This document shows positions 1-12,719 of a stretch of 64,000 nucleotides of DNA, piece after piece. The notes under the pieces are model-generated. The model was not told the origin of the DNA, did not search any database, and saw only the letters and a list, made by a program, of their open reading frames with translations. Position 1 is the stretch's first letter; each line of letters begins with the position of its first letter. The translations under genes were made by a program, and so were the position numbers. Location of the stretch: positions 89,150,793 to 89,214,792 of the forward strand of contig OX235273.1 of NCBI GenBank assembly GCA_944472155.2, in the 5' to 3' direction. Source of the DNA: Trichobilharzia szidati (Eukaryota; Platyhelminthes; Trematoda; Strigeidida; Schistosomatidae).

Positions 1-607
1 TTCGATAATAATCCAAGATTATTGGACTAGCTGTGATGTGACGGACCAAGAGTAGAATATTAAAAATGCTCTTGGATTCTGAGCAGCTGCTGGAAAGGTG
101 TAAAAGTGAGCAGAATCACATTGAGTTTTCGTAGGGTAAACAGATAAATGTAGGGAAAGATACATTCAAGCTAGTTCCAATCGCGAAACTTTAGTGCTTT
201 TGAGATGAACAGTTCGCAAACCTGATCGATAGTCAGCAAAGTACCTCGTAAATCGATATAAAATCCTTCATAATAGTGCAAAAGTTAAGGATGTCATAGT
301 CAAGAACATGACAAAGTATACATGGTTTTCTATTGCATGTCTATTCTTTTACTCGACGCATGCTTTTTGAAACGTCACGACTTAACATGTCACATAAACG
401 TGCACAGCCTCACATTCATATTTCACGGCCATCCACTGTAGCTTACTTTATTTAATGTAACTTGTGGAAGACAGTAGCTCCGAATACGTCCTAACAATAT
501 ACGTTGAAACTAATTGCACAATCAACTGATTTATCTTACATAACGCTCCACGTCTAACTTGAACATTATTTCGGATGTGGTTCCGCTTTATGTGAACAAC
601 ACACACA
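1..607. other. no gene seen
   Basis: AT-rich sequence without a convincing coding region, RNA gene or recognised repeat. A short AT/TA run (about 604-620) adjoins the palindrome that follows. Confidence 0.5.
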
Positions 608-620
608 TATATATATATAT

Positions 621-829
621 ACTCCATAATGGTTAAGATTTTATTTTGATAAATCACACAGTGTTGTACAGTTATATTAACTGATGACGTTTCGAGCACA
701 AACTATTGCTCATAATCATATCAACTTGATATGATTATGAGCAATAGTTTGTGCTCGAAACGTCATCAGTTAATATAACTGTACAACACTGTGTGATTTA
801 TCAAAATAAAATCTTAACCATTATGGAGT
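621..829. repeat. perfect 104-bp palindrome carrying hammerhead-like motifs
   Basis: Bases 621-724 are the exact reverse complement of 726-829, with a single C at 725 between the arms. Matching stops at 620/830. The right arm holds a hammerhead-like layout: GAGCA and TGCTC could form stem II around an 8-nt loop, followed by CGAAAC and GTC, while TGAT and ATCA could form stem I. The expected CTGATGA box reads ATTATGA, so catalysis is doubtful. A related copy with the same motifs is at 26530-26700. I infer a Penelope-like or other ribozyme-bearing retroelement terminal repeat. A hairpin artefact of assembly or sequencing is the main alternative. Confidence 0.85.
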
Positions 830-2229
830 TATACTCTACCACAGTGCCCAAGTTTTATACTTATAACATATATATATATAGCAAACCTACTTTTAAAAAC
901 CAGTGTGATATAACTTACTGTTTCTTTGAGTCAATGGACCGCTGACCTCAGTCATGCTCATACCTGCTTTAGGCTGGATAAGTGCGCAGCATATCAGCCT
1001 TCCCACAATAAGTGTGGCTTATGGCGTGGCACGGGAAAAATTGTTTTGGAAAACAGAGTTCTGATTTATAATCCTTAAAATGGGGAAATTTTCTGTGTCT
1101 TTTGCTTTTAGAGATTGTCTCAGAAAATTTTGATGGCGAATCTATTTGAAAACATACTGGTTTTAAACTTCAATCAGAGCGTTGAAAAGATCCTAAACTT
1201 CACTGATTTGCATATAACAGGGGTAAACTATGTCGTCCATACAGAAAATTTTTCGAAAGAACTTTGTCAATAACTAGAAGAAAAATGGAGCTACGATCGA
1301 AAGCTTCCACAAAATTTTTAGTCCAAAATGAATCAAATCCTATTAAAGTCATAATTCATAGTCTAGATTTAAACATAATTAAGGGACGTTATTTCATGTT
1401 AACCCTATTATACATTGTGACTTAGCACTAATTTTTCCCGGCAGCATTAAAGAACGTAAATACAGAAGATTTAAATATATCCAACTAAACTACTTACAAT
1501 TGCCGTAAATTTGAAGCTGTTGTAGATTAAATGCACATACGTAACCGGTTATGTTGTTCAAACTTATGCTCCCAATTAATTCATTTTATAGTCCTCATTC
1601 TTCGAATCACCATATGATGGGATATTATTATATCATAAGGATTCTAAAAAGGGAACATAAAATTATGTATAGGTTATAACGAAATTAGAATTATCCTGTA
1701 GATTTTGTAAACACTAAATATTTACATGTAACTAGACCATTACTTAACTACTATATCAGGGCCGAGCTTTTCGTGCGTCTTTACAGGCCATGTGGTCACG
1801 TCTTTTGCCTGTTGCTGCTGCTGCTGGATTCAACATAGAACTTGGCACCGAAGTGCAGCAGTTCGAGTTGCCACGTTCCTCTTTTGCTGTATTGAGTTGT
1901 TTAATGTCGTGACATTCCCTCATACTTAAAATAAAATCAGTTACACGATTTTCACAGTATTAAAATGTCAATTAATGTTTAGGATGTCTCACTTATCTAT
2001 AGTTCATTGTAAATGTAGGTTTCATGGTGGGTTCCAGAATAATACAATTATGCAGCTTAGCAATCTTGTGATAGAAGCCTGGACGCTGCACAAAAAATCT
2101 GGAGGCTGACTTTGCTTTCTAATCAGGTCAAATGAAGAAGATATAATGAGGCTGTACGCTTAGGTGACTAATCTTTGATCAAATAATTAAAGAGTTGACG
2201 CTTACAGTAGACAGTTTAAAACTGAAAAC
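830..2229. other. no gene seen; short RTE 3'UTR-like trace
   Basis: Nothing coding is visible. About 1826-1878 resembles the minus-strand 3' untranslated part of the RTE copy at 40420-41040 (a shared run around ACATAGAACTT, then GTTCGAGTTGCCAC versus GTTCAAGTCGCCAC), so it may be a small decayed RTE tail. A CTG triplet run lies at about 1812-1824. Confidence 0.4.
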
Positions 2230-2640
2230 AGACAACATCTGTGATGACCTGGGAAGCATTCACGGTGATACATATTACCAACACTGTACATAATGCTTTG
2301 GTACGCGTTGTCATGCTCTACGCCTCTGAAACCTAACCTCGGTGAGCTGAGGATGTGTGGCGACTTTGCATATTCAGTAATCGCAACCTCCGTAGAATCG
2401 CTTGCATCCGACGGAATCATGTAAGTAGTTTGAGGTCCGGTAGTGTTTTTGGACACAGAAGAAATAGCCTCTCAATAAGTGTTATCATCTTGGAACACAA
2501 GCTTCGATGGTTTGAATCTACAACATGAATGTCAATGCAGCCGATCCTCTAACGTTCACGGTTTTCTAGCTGCTGGACTGAGTTTAAAAAAGGTGAAGCG
2601 GACGATTCAATAAATAGTGCATATGTACACTCAATACCTA
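2230..2640 (+). mobile_element. decayed RTE-type retrotransposon 3' fragment
   Basis: Translation in changing frames gives the tail of an RTE reverse transcriptase. The pieces YASET, AEDVWRLCIF, NRNLRRIA, then a VSxxxVRxRVLGH-like segment and LEHKLRWF follow the same order as the better preserved copies at 46931-47340 and 40668-41030 (CETWPLRVEDMKRLAAFDH and onward). Frameshifts and stops are frequent, so it is an old 5'-truncated copy. The 3' limit is uncertain. Confidence 0.55.
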
Positions 2641-4030
2641 AAAATATGTGCTTAAAAGCCGATGGGTTGGCACCAACGAGGTGAGCTGCACTCAGGAAAG
2701 CAAATTTTTTACATTTTTAGTTCGCCTGTCACACTTAATAAGGCATTTGTGAAACAGAGTTAACACTACTCACAGTTGTAACTATAATTTCACTTAACTT
2801 TTACATTTTAAAGTGATATATTCAGACCTAAACACTGACTGAATTTTAATAAATTAAAGAGCATAATTTAGTGTCAGGAACAAATTTTAGCCAATAATTA
2901 CGCGGACTGTATTCCCTTAGTGAATAATGAATTTTCAAATAACCCAGAAGGGAATACCTATACATAAGGCAAGAGTAAGAAGCAGCAGAAGACGGAAGAT
3001 AGCAAAATCATGAGTTACGTCAAAGGCAATGGTTAAGCGAAAATAATTAGAGATGCTTTACAAGTGATAAATATCCAACATGAATAAATCCCTTTTAATC
3101 ACCAAAATAAAATTTACATGTGACATCCAAGGTGTACACGTTTTAATACGAAACAAGTTATTTATGCAAGAGGCCTTATTGGATGAGTTTTCCAAACGGA
3201 CTTGATGTTATTTATTAGTACCACCGTAATAAAGCATTGCAAATGAGTGATGTGAATCTGCTAACACTTAACGACTGCGTGAAACGAAGTTTATCATAAA
3301 TGTAGTTAAATCACAATCTTGGCACATCACTGACACCACACAATCATAGTCAGTATGAAGGCCGAAACACTACACGGACACCCAGATCGAAGTGGGTGGT
3401 CCTCTTAAGAGGCCAGCCTTCCGAGTTTTTAGCTGGAAGTTATACCCACAAGTTAGCGTATCGGCGTCAGGAGCTACATGATTACATCATCATATATATA
3501 TGATATAAGACTCCTGTATTTCACTCATAAGCAGTGTTTCTAGATCGCGTTTTATTGACAGCTAAATGTCCTATTAGTCGAGTTTTATGTATTTGGTCTT
3601 CATTAGGGATATTTGTCTACCCATAAGTACATATTCTTACATCTACATGAAACTAATATATCACCGTCATCGACTTCAAATACGAGAACAGAAAAGACAA
3701 TTAAATCAACTACTACAGGAGTGGATTTCAACATGCAATAAAGTCTACTCATCTCACCATAAAAATCTCAAGCAGAAATTGCAAATAAAAAGCTTACAGC
3801 GCGCACATTTGAAACAGCCTCATAATCCAATCCAATATCCAATATCCTGATTACGAGCTAGTATAAACCAGTGATTTCTTTGAGCTCGCTTCTTGATTTT
3901 AAGGTAGGGGTTCCAGATCTTCGGTGAACTTATGCGTAGTAAATCCCGCCACTCGACTGCTTTAGCTCTGGTAGACTCCAGGAGGAGTGATGCGAGGATT
4001 GGTCAAGATTGTGGTTTGTAGTGTGCAGTA
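2641..4030. other. no gene seen
   Basis: AT-rich intergenic sequence. An open frame at 3587-3850 (87 codons, basic, no recognisable domain) is the longest and is probably chance. A small TA-rich palindromic patch lies at about 3488-3502. Confidence 0.4.
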
Positions 4031-4059
4031 TGTTAGGACTCAGCTGCTGCCGTGAATGG

Positions 4060-5290
4060 AGTTTGACCTAACACCCGTTGGTCATTCGGTATAGTCATAA
4101 AAGTAGAGTAATAATAATAATGATAATGATAATAATAGGTTGTAGTGTAGATAATATAGGTTGAGATAAGTGAAATAATAAAGAAAGAAAGAAAAGATAG
4201 AGTAGTCGGTACAGTGGGAGAAGACAGGACGGGTCGTGGGGATTTAGCTTGTATGCTTATCCATTGACAATGTGGTTTCAAATTTTAAGAGGGTAAGCCA
4301 TTGAGACACAAACCATGCATTTCTGCATGATTGTCCAGCTTCCGCTTAAAAATCTCCACAGATGGAGCTGTAGTTACGGCCGCCGGTAAAGCGTTCCAGA
4401 GACGGCAAACTCGAAGCGAGAAGAAATGTGAACGCACTCGAGTCCTTGGTCTCTGGTGTGCTATCCTTAGCGGGTTACCTCGTGAAAGCCTATAATCACT
4501 TAATGGCAGGATGCTCTTATCAGGATGGGCCTGGTCATTTAGGATCTTATAGACGGTGATGAGGTCTCCCCTGTGACTACGGTAACTAAGTGTGAAAAGA
4601 CTTAATTTCTTCAGTCTCTCCTCATATGATTTGTTGCGGAGGCCGATCACCCATTTTGTCGCTCGTCTCTGGACACTTTCTAGCATGTTAGCATCCCTTT
4701 TGAGTAGCGGAGGAGCAATGATATTATGCACCTCAAGGAGTGGCCTCACGTATGTCGTATACAACGTTAGGAATAGTTCAGGAGTAAGAGCTCCCAGCTG
4801 CCTATGCATAAAGTGTAAAGTGCCGTAAGCTTTGGCGACGTCCCTCGTGTAATTTACACTGGTGTCTAGCTTTTCTGTTAAAATAAGGCCTAGATCGCGT
4901 TCTGATGGCACACAACTCAAGTTCTGGCCACCAAGGGTGTAATTTGCACTCTGTGACCTGCCGGAATGAAGTTGCACTACTTTGCACTTCTTTAAGTTGA
5001 AAGGCATTCCGTTAGCCAGAGCCCAGTCCCCCAGCGTTTGCAGGTCAGCCTGCAATCTGTCGGAGTCTCCCGATGAGTTTATTGCTCTCCAAATCTTTAC
5101 GTCGTCAGCGTAAAGAAGCGCAGAGCAATTCAGTTGACAGGGCAGGTCATTGATAAAAATCAAAAACATCAACGGCCCTAAGATAGAACCCTGAGGAACC
5201 CCTGATGCCGAGGTGTGCCAGGATGATCGGATGCGGTTGACTTTGGTGCAGAATTCTCTATTCAATATCCAGTTTATATTCTACTAACCA
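4060..5290 (-). mobile_element. 5'-truncated CR1-type non-LTR retrotransposon
   Basis: The minus strand carries the C-terminal half of a CR1-clade reverse transcriptase open from 5265 to the stop at 4285. It shows SGVPQGSILGP, the catalytic YADD box (YADDVKIW) and the C-terminal block RSHRGDLITVYKIL. It aligns without gaps over long stretches with ORF2 of the copy at 12720-16850 (FADDIKI, RKRGDLILAYRIL). The 5' end is lost upstream of the GVPQG motif, as is usual for target-primed insertions. The 3' untranslated part runs to an imperfect ATT/ATC-repeat tail near 4100-4140. The exact 3' boundary is unclear. Confidence 0.85.
4285..5265 (-). pseudogene. CR1-type reverse transcriptase, C-terminal part
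   Basis: This is an open frame of 326 codons without internal stops, but it lacks the endonuclease and the N-terminal half of the reverse transcriptase, so it cannot be an active protein. It contains the thumb-like region and the conserved VRPLLE, RRATKWV and LWNALP blocks seen in CR1 and Jockey elements. It is useful as an in-window reference for the stop codons in the 14-17 kb copy: where that copy has TGA, this one reads W in KIW and R in LSYRSHRGD. Confidence 0.8.
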
Positions 5291-5456
5291 GCATAAGAAA
5301 CTGGTTCCTTTGAACCATTTCTTTTTGGTGAAATACTTTTATATTATCTGCGGTGGCTCTTCTGTGGGAACCAAATCTTCACCTACCAACAGTGACCTTA
5401 GGCGTATGGAACATCTGCGTCTTAATGTTTGGTATTTCGACTGTGGTACTGCTGTA

Positions 5457-6105
5457 TTATTATTGTATCTTTTAATTCCTACAGGAACATAGCGCTTCAG
5501 CCGTGCGTCTCCATTGCGTTCTGTTCTCTGCTAGAGTCTTCACCTGGCTCCAAGTCTGCCCACACGTTTTCATCTCCTCTTCACATGACCTCCTCCAAGT
5601 CACCCTTGCACTGACGACCAACTCGCCGCTTCCCTTTCGGTTGGGTTCCACTCGAGCAATGGCTTGTCTAGTGATGTCACTTGATGCATTGTTTCCTCAG
5701 AGTATGGCCAGCCAATCCACCTCCATTTCTTCCTGCCTATTTGTTTCACAATCGGTTCCTGCTGTGTTGGTTCGCTCATTGCCAGAGATCCCTGTTGCTG
5801 ATCTTTTCTGGCCATCTGATCTTGAGTATTGAGCGAAGACAGCTGTTTATGAAGGTCTGTAGTTTGTTTGAGATGCTCTTTATGACGCGCAGTGCAAGTC
5901 TCTGATCCGTATAGTAGCACTGACTTCACATTGGAGTTGAAAATCCGGATCTTATTTTTGATGCTGAGTGTTGTTGACCTGCACACAGACTTGAGAGTAG
6001 TGAAAGCTTGTCTTGCTTTTCCGATTCTTGCTTTGATATCCTCATCAGTTCCGCCTGTAGTTGAAACGATGCTTCCCAGGTAGGTAAAGGAGGTTGTTTC
6101 TTTAA
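5457..6105 (-). mobile_element. RTE (SR2-like) 3' fragment with 12-bp target duplication
   Basis: This is the minus-strand 3' end of the RTE family also found at 36811-37608, 55635-56709 and 62679-63766. Decayed frames give [21 protein letters not shown], then [11 protein letters not shown], and the end is GAAGCGCTATGTTCCTGTAG followed by an AATAATA tail. It is flanked by an identical 12-bp direct repeat, GGTACTGCTGTA, at 5445-5456 and 6106-6117, which fixes both ends of this 649-bp 5'-truncated insertion. Confidence 0.9.
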
Positions 6106-6117
6106 GGTACTGCTGTA

Positions 6118-7195
6118 ATGCAAGTCTTTTCCTTCATCAGTGAATCTACAAGTATCATAAAAAAGCAGGGCGATAAAACGTAGCGAATATATACTGATGA
6201 TGGCTAGTATAGAATAAGGAAAAACAAATGTGCCTCTGATTTCAGGCTGCTTATATTGTTAGGAAAAAGAAGTTGATCAAATGCATTTTGTTTGGTGTCT
6301 GCATCACTTGGAAGCTGATGGTATCTGAATGGTTACCAGATTTTTTATCCGGAGTGATTTCGTGAATTTGTTCTCTGGAAGATACATATGGATTTGCCAA
6401 TTTGATTCTGTTACTGAACCAATCTCGAATACATCAATAATTTTGTATAATTTGTTGGTACATATAGCTTACATCTGTGTCGGCATTCGTCAAAGTTGAA
6501 ACAAAATTTTTCTTGCTACATACCTTCTAGCAAGTACTGAACTAGAGCACTATGAGCTTGCTTTCAAACAGTATTTAGGAAATGTTAGTCCATGTGGATG
6601 ACTCTGCATCTTACTTCTACGACTCTCTCGAAGCCGATCTCACCACTTACTTCTTGCCAACTAACGAGCAGAAGCTGTTCATGAATATTTATTTTGATGA
6701 TCATAAACCCGCACTTATTCTCCATCTTATAGCCAAATGTTACTCTGGTTTTGCAGAAATTTATTGCTCTAATGGACGGAGACTTTCATAAGTGCCACAA
6801 AACCAGTTTGACTTTCCGTGGCAGCTGGGACCGACCAACGAGCGAAAGCCGAAATCGACGCAACCATTGAAAACGAACTTCTCACAGAATTTTCAGTTGC
6901 CTTCATATGATAGGAATAAGCGGCAACAGGTTGATTTTTCCCAAAACCCTTCCTCACATTTACCGTAGCTCAAAAGCCGTGTGCCAACCTCCTGTGCTTC
7001 ACGACTGCCACTGCTGTCACGTCTATTACAGATTCATTTTTAGACATCTTATGTCCGAATCATAATTCTAATGAGTCCTTAGATCTCTCACACCATATCA
7101 TGACAATCGGTCAGTTATTGTTTTCATCGCTCCATCAGTTTTCTGGAGGAATAATGCAGGCTGACAAGGTCAGAGTCCACTATCATGAGAGTCAT
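6118..7195. other. no gene recognised
   Basis: Short open frames occur (for example 6582-6791 on the plus strand) but none shows a domain I recognise. GC content rises at about 6800-7050, where decayed coding sequence of some retroelement is possible. I cannot name it. Confidence 0.35.
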
Positions 7196-8033
7196 CACAC
7201 TGGTTTGCTTAAAAAGAACTTTGTCACAATTCCTAGAATGCTGAAGACTGTCAGTAGGATGAGTGGTGTCCCAGTGGACTACAAAGTTAACGTCGTTGTC
7301 GATAGGCATTTGACTTCGTGCAGTAAATTTGCTAAAGGGATTTTGTCTGACTTGGAGCATCCACTTCACCCTAAGCTTTCACCTTGCATCTTCTCAGATA
7401 GAACAAGAAGTAACTTCAGAAAACTGTATGCTCGCACGTCCAAGTACAAAAATTCTATGATACCATACTTGGCACTTATTTTATGTGATGAAAATAGTAT
7501 CAGACAATAATTAACTAACCTTTTTTTCATCTAGTAAATAAACAGTCTCCTCCATCTACCCTTATGTACTTTCAAGTTTTACTTTTATGATTTCTACTAT
7601 ATTTATGGTCCTGTTGATTCTTTGTTTTTACTTTCACAACTGTAAACACCAACTTTTCACCGTGACTTCTGTAATCTTTCTTTTTTCGCTCACCATATCA
7701 TGTAAGGATAACATTATATTCAATATTTTTAATCATGCAAGGATCTGTATACCGCATCGACAATACTGTGTAAAACAAGCCCACGGCAATTTCCATTTGT
7801 ATTATTATCATTACCTTAGCTGCTATCATTATTATTATTTCCATTTTATATGCTGCATGTTTTTTTATTTTTCATTTTTTTTATATTAACCCTATTGTAA
7901 ATGTAGAAAAATTTTCTATGTGATTAATTTTATTTATAATTTGAGGAAATTAGATGCAATATTGTGATTAATGCTGAAAATTCCATTATGTATCACAAGT
8001 ACTGTTTTTGGAATAAAGTAAATCATTATTATT
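7196..8033 (+). mobile_element. CR1/Jockey-like retrotransposon 3' end (family J)
   Basis: From about 7196 the sequence matches, in plus orientation, the C-terminus and 3' untranslated region of the element at 20447-21715. The translated stretch has LLKKNFVTIPRMLKTVSRMS, LTSCSKFAKGILSDLEHPL and RTRSNFRKLYARTSKY, with a stop at 7508-7510. The untranslated part contains the shared run ATTTTTAATCATGCAAGGAT and ends at GGAATAAAGTAAATCATTATTATTAT near 8033. The catalytic reverse-transcriptase core is missing (5' truncation). Confidence 0.85.
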
Positions 8034-9059
8034 ATAAATTGACAGTCTGCCAACTTCATCCTTGCGAACTGCGAGCAAAGCAAGTAGCATAGTGATGGCC
8101 TGAAGTAATTAAGTAGGACTCAAAGCCAGGACACTTTCAGAATGCTAATCAGTCCCCCCACACATTGGTGAATCTCTGAAAGGCTTATCTACTTTCAGAC
8201 AGTTTGATGTGTGCAACCCTTGATTCGTGGGTCAGGAAGATGTCTGCACGTAAAAAGACACAGAACATATCGTTGTTACCAGTTAGTCATTTATGATTCC
8301 ATCAGATAGTGTCTGTTGTTCACTTTAGGTTGTGAGGTCCTTGATACAACAGATCACGGTGATTAATATCTAGTTTGAATTCAAATTGACTGGAATTTGT
8401 CTGCAGCTAAGCATTCAAATATTTGCGGGCCAATGAACTATCGAATCCATCTTTTTGAATAATTTTTATTATTTTCTTCCATTGTTCTGAACTGATCGAC
8501 ATTTTATGCATCTATGTCTGATTGGTTGTTATGTCAATAAAATAATGACGTCTGTTCTCAATTTTCCGTCAGTGAAAGGATACCAGCAGTTAGGCCTCAG
8601 TAACGTAAGGCAAATAACTATATAACCTCAAGTACTGATTCATAAACAAATGCATACATAAGGTAAGATTAGTTACAATATTGAAGCAAAGTATTATACA
8701 GATTTTCTGCCGACATTTTATATTCTAGGTAACTTAGGTTAGCGTTAAATTCAAAATAAGTTGTAATCAAAAAAACCTATATAATAAACAATAACCAATG
8801 TTTTATTTTCTTTACCTGCAGGAAGATACCCGGGAGTCAGTTATCTGGATCAAGGTATACAATTACTGCAGCATTTACACCTTCGCGAAAACAAAAAAGA
8901 CTGTTCGACTCTACTGCTGGATCCTCGAAATTTTCAAATCTGTTTCTCGTGGAATAAACGTTCTCTGCACAACTCGTGTTTTGTTTCTATTAAATGTGTG
9001 CCTGCTGCTTTTCCTGCTACAAATTGCTGTCGGAGATGCTCTAAACTCAGTCTCAACAT
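8034..9059. other. no gene seen
   Basis: No supported feature. The open frame at 8798-9061 has no domain and lies just upstream of the gypsy remnant. It might be part of that element's leader, but nothing proves it. Confidence 0.35.
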
Positions 9060-9930
9060 GAAACCGGACTCATGAATCTCCTGCAGTGTGATCTGTCCAG
9101 AAAGCCAGAAAACATCCCTCAATCACAGAATACAGTCTTCCTCTGCGAGGACCGCCGTCCCCGGACATCAGCAGTGACTACGGGTTGTAGAAATTTTGGA
9201 TGGAATGTCACCTCACAGGTCTCTCCCCACGAGGTCAGTACAACCAGATCATGCCAGCATTGAATGGTGCTGCCTTTTGTCGTGTAATCGCTGCGGATTC
9301 TTTTCATGCAAAATGCTCAACGATAACTAGCGCATACTAGATGACTGCATTGTGGAAACCTCTCGTTCTTTATCATTCATGCACCCCTTCCTAAAGCGTC
9401 GTCAAGACCCGGAAGAGATGGCTGCCGACTACATTCACCAAATTCGCGAGATTGTCTCCTGCGCTTTATCATCTCTTTACCGTGCGAGTCACGATGCGGC
9501 TATTTGCACCCGCTTCGCCCAGGACCCCTTAATCTACGAGCTTAAGTGTCAACTTCTGCGCAACCGAGTGAATTCAATTTCAGAGGTTCTGGTGGTAGTC
9601 AAACACTTCGGGAGTGTTGAACAAATCCTGAACAAACAATGGCCACTCTGTCGCCCTGACAAGGCTGCTTTAAAGCCCTGTAAACGGTTCAGCCTCCAAC
9701 ATTACCTACGACAACTTCCAAACCAAACGGTAAACTGGACAGATGTTAATATTGTCGTCGTAATGCATGGAGATGCGGACACAACAGAAGAAGACCTTCA
9801 GGTGAGTTATTTAATGTAGTCCCCACATATTCTTGAGAGCAAAATTCATGGTGTAGACGTATCTTTTCTGGTTGATACCGAGGTTCTCTCCTCTGTTGTC
9901 TGCATGAGTTTTGTGACTGGGTGCTAACCA
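9060..9930 (+). mobile_element. gypsy-type LTR retrotransposon gag-protease remnant
   Basis: The open frame at 9352-9819 (155 codons) resembles a Ty3/gypsy Gag capsid: FLKRRQDPEEMAADYIHQIR, a downstream ICTRFAQDPLIYELK segment, then LLRNRVNSISEVLVVVKHF. Immediately after, in another frame at about 9830-9900, the translation reads SKIHGVDVSFLVDTEVLS, a plausible decayed aspartic-protease site (usual form VDTGA). Frame changes and the altered protease box show it is inactive. No LTRs were recognised. A gypsy integrase remnant lies 12 kb downstream (21865-22620), but the two cannot be shown to belong to one insertion. Confidence 0.6.
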
Positions 9931-12719
9931 TAAACCTCTCACCAGTCAGCTGCAGTTAAATACCGCCAACAGATCCCCTACCTCCTACCGCCGTTTATTC
10001 CTAGATCATGATGTGTGCGGTGAAATATTTTAGTTGTAAAAATTATTGCATTTCTTGTAAACTTACCCGTTTATACGAAATATAAATTATTATTATGGGA
10101 GACAGTGATATTTGTGCTCAAACAAAAGCTCGTGATTAGTTAACAGGAACCAGTTTCAAAGGAATATAAAAGTGAACACTTGGGGGATGACGTCTGAAAG
10201 TAATCTCCTTCGAATAACAGTTCCTATTGCGTCTCATGTATAACTAATATCCCGGGAAACAAGATAGTTAAGCGTTGTCTCAGATTTCGATCAGCTCCCG
10301 ACCACGACTGTTCAGTGGCCATCTACCCAGTTAGACCTGAACTTTAGCCACACTACTTACTGACTCTTTGGCCTGTATCACCCAATAATACTGTTTCACT
10401 GTGTGATACATCTAACAAACAAACTAACATGTATCGATCAAATTGGTGGCCACGCTGTTCATAACACCGCTCCAACTACCGAAATGAGAATATAACAGTC
10501 ACGGATGCTGAAAGATGTATATACTGACGATGATTTGGTGGGAGTGTATGCGTAGACAATCACACCACAACGAAGCTGCTGAGCCCTTGTCCCCTGAAGG
10601 TGATATTTTCCACCATGTCTTTCAGTTAGCACGGATAAACAAACTGATCGTTGACGGTGAAACGTCTGAGGTTCAGTTGACTTGACGAACTTCTTTGATC
10701 CCCTGATCACTTAGATGTCTGCAGCCACCCATAATATGTGTACGAAAATATTCAAAAGTCCACGGCCTGGTTTCCCCCACCAAAAAAGGACGGTAGAGAC
10801 TCAGAGAAATACAAAGGAGAGCTGTTTGAAGCACTATCGGACAGAAATGCTGGTCGTGTAATGATAGGCACCAAGTGTTACATCCATGTACTTTGAGTTA
10901 TCCTGTTGCTGTGCGCTATTCAGACACGGTATAGAAATTGCACAAAACCAAATCATCAGGACAAATACAAAATACCGTGAAGAAACCATGGTATATCGCA
11001 AACTAGTCTCTTTAGAAATTCTCACCAGAGGAGAGCAGTTAAACTGCACTCCAACCACGTATTCCTTTCAATTTGTCACTTACAGTTTATTCTTCAGAGT
11101 AACTGTTTTAAAACAAATTCCTCACCAAGGCGTACAATCTTATGCATAACAAAGTTTCTGTGAGATAATAATGAGAGTTAAAAAGGTGTTTCTGATTTTA
11201 AAAATAGGTAGATAGAAAAAAGCCTATGGATTGCTTCAGCCTTGTAAATTGGTTTAGGATTAATGGATTAAGTAGGAAGAGTAAGCAACGAGTTGCGAAT
11301 TTCACTTAAATATAACCGCAGTGGAACTTTGCTATAATTACACACCAGTCAATCTTACATTCCGTTATCTTAGCCACAGTGAAATGATGCGAAATTAAAT
11401 GAATGAACAATAACCTTTGAAATTATAATGAAGTCCTCGGCGTCTGAAATAGTGTTACAAATCGAAATTGCAAGGAATGGATAAACAGAACAAAAGGCAG
11501 AAATAGGGACTACTGTTACTTAAAATATGAGAGATAGGAATGTTTGATGGAGTAGTCGAACAAGCTTCACTTTTGTGCACAGCTCTGACCTTCCTCTTTC
11601 GATAACTGGGGAATTAGTGATGCATTACAGCTGGATAGGTAGTGATTTCAGCAAGTTATATTTCTACTTCTAGACAAACAAACGGTTGAGTTTCATAGAC
11701 AAATGACCAGTGTCAATTGTAAGGCTTTCTATAGCTCCATTTCACCTCGTCATGACAACATATGACATTATCCTTGCACACTTCAGAAGTGTCTAGCGAC
11801 GAACGTAGACTATACCTAGCTCAGCAATAACACTTGAAATGGTGAACATGCACAGAATTGGTAAACTGTAAGATCTTGTCTCTTGGGTAATTAAAAATAA
11901 GTGGTCAACAAGGAAGGACTATTCCTCACGAAGATTCGGCTAGGTCCTTCATTTAATGCTGTCATAACCTCTAAATTCAAGGCCTATATTTCAAATTACA
12001 GTACCTTAACAGTACTGCCTATATAACGTGGCGGATATACAATTTTAATCAGGATTTTACTTATAAAGATCCTGCTCTCTCTCAGCAGCATTAGGGTTAA
12101 GAGGCTACGGTATTGAATATCACGGATAGTACGAAGTATACTAACGCAAGATATAATGTCAACAACTTCTATAGTATTCGTTCGGCGTAGATCAAAGGCA
12201 AATCAAAACACCCGAACTGACCGTTCGAACTACAGTTTAGATTTCGGGACCAAATCGGAGTGCGAGATGATTGCTTAAATAGCTAGGGATCGTGCACGAA
12301 AGAAAGTAACACGACAGCGTAGCAGACGACGTGGATGCTTGACCGGAAGCCTTCAGCTAAACAAATCGAATAAAACGGTGAGGGACAGCATCCAATGTTC
12401 ACTGATGAATGCTGTCGCCGGTAATTCTGGGAAATTACCTGCCGCTAAAAGGGCTTCATATGCCTCTAATGTGGCTGGCAAGCAATACAATCAGGTTAAG
12501 TTTGTGATCAGTGGGTAAGAGCTTCAGAAAATTAACAATTGGCCATTCCTTCTTACATTTCTATAATCCTATCTCCACAGGGTTCCATCACGCCCACATG
12601 AATATCTTACATCAAGAATATTAATATTAAACGCGTTCTCTAGTCAGGTGTGAACCACGTCGATGTGTTGCGGCCACCAGATGAATTTAGTATATTATTC
12701 GATCTAAATTCATCGTCAC
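9931..12719. other. no gene seen
   Basis: About 2.8 kb without a convincing gene or recognised repeat. ORFs at 10459-10710, 10834-11058 and 10886-11149 overlap on both strands and look like chance. A short ATTATTATTATG stretch at about 10087 may be the tail of an unrecognised element. Confidence 0.4.
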
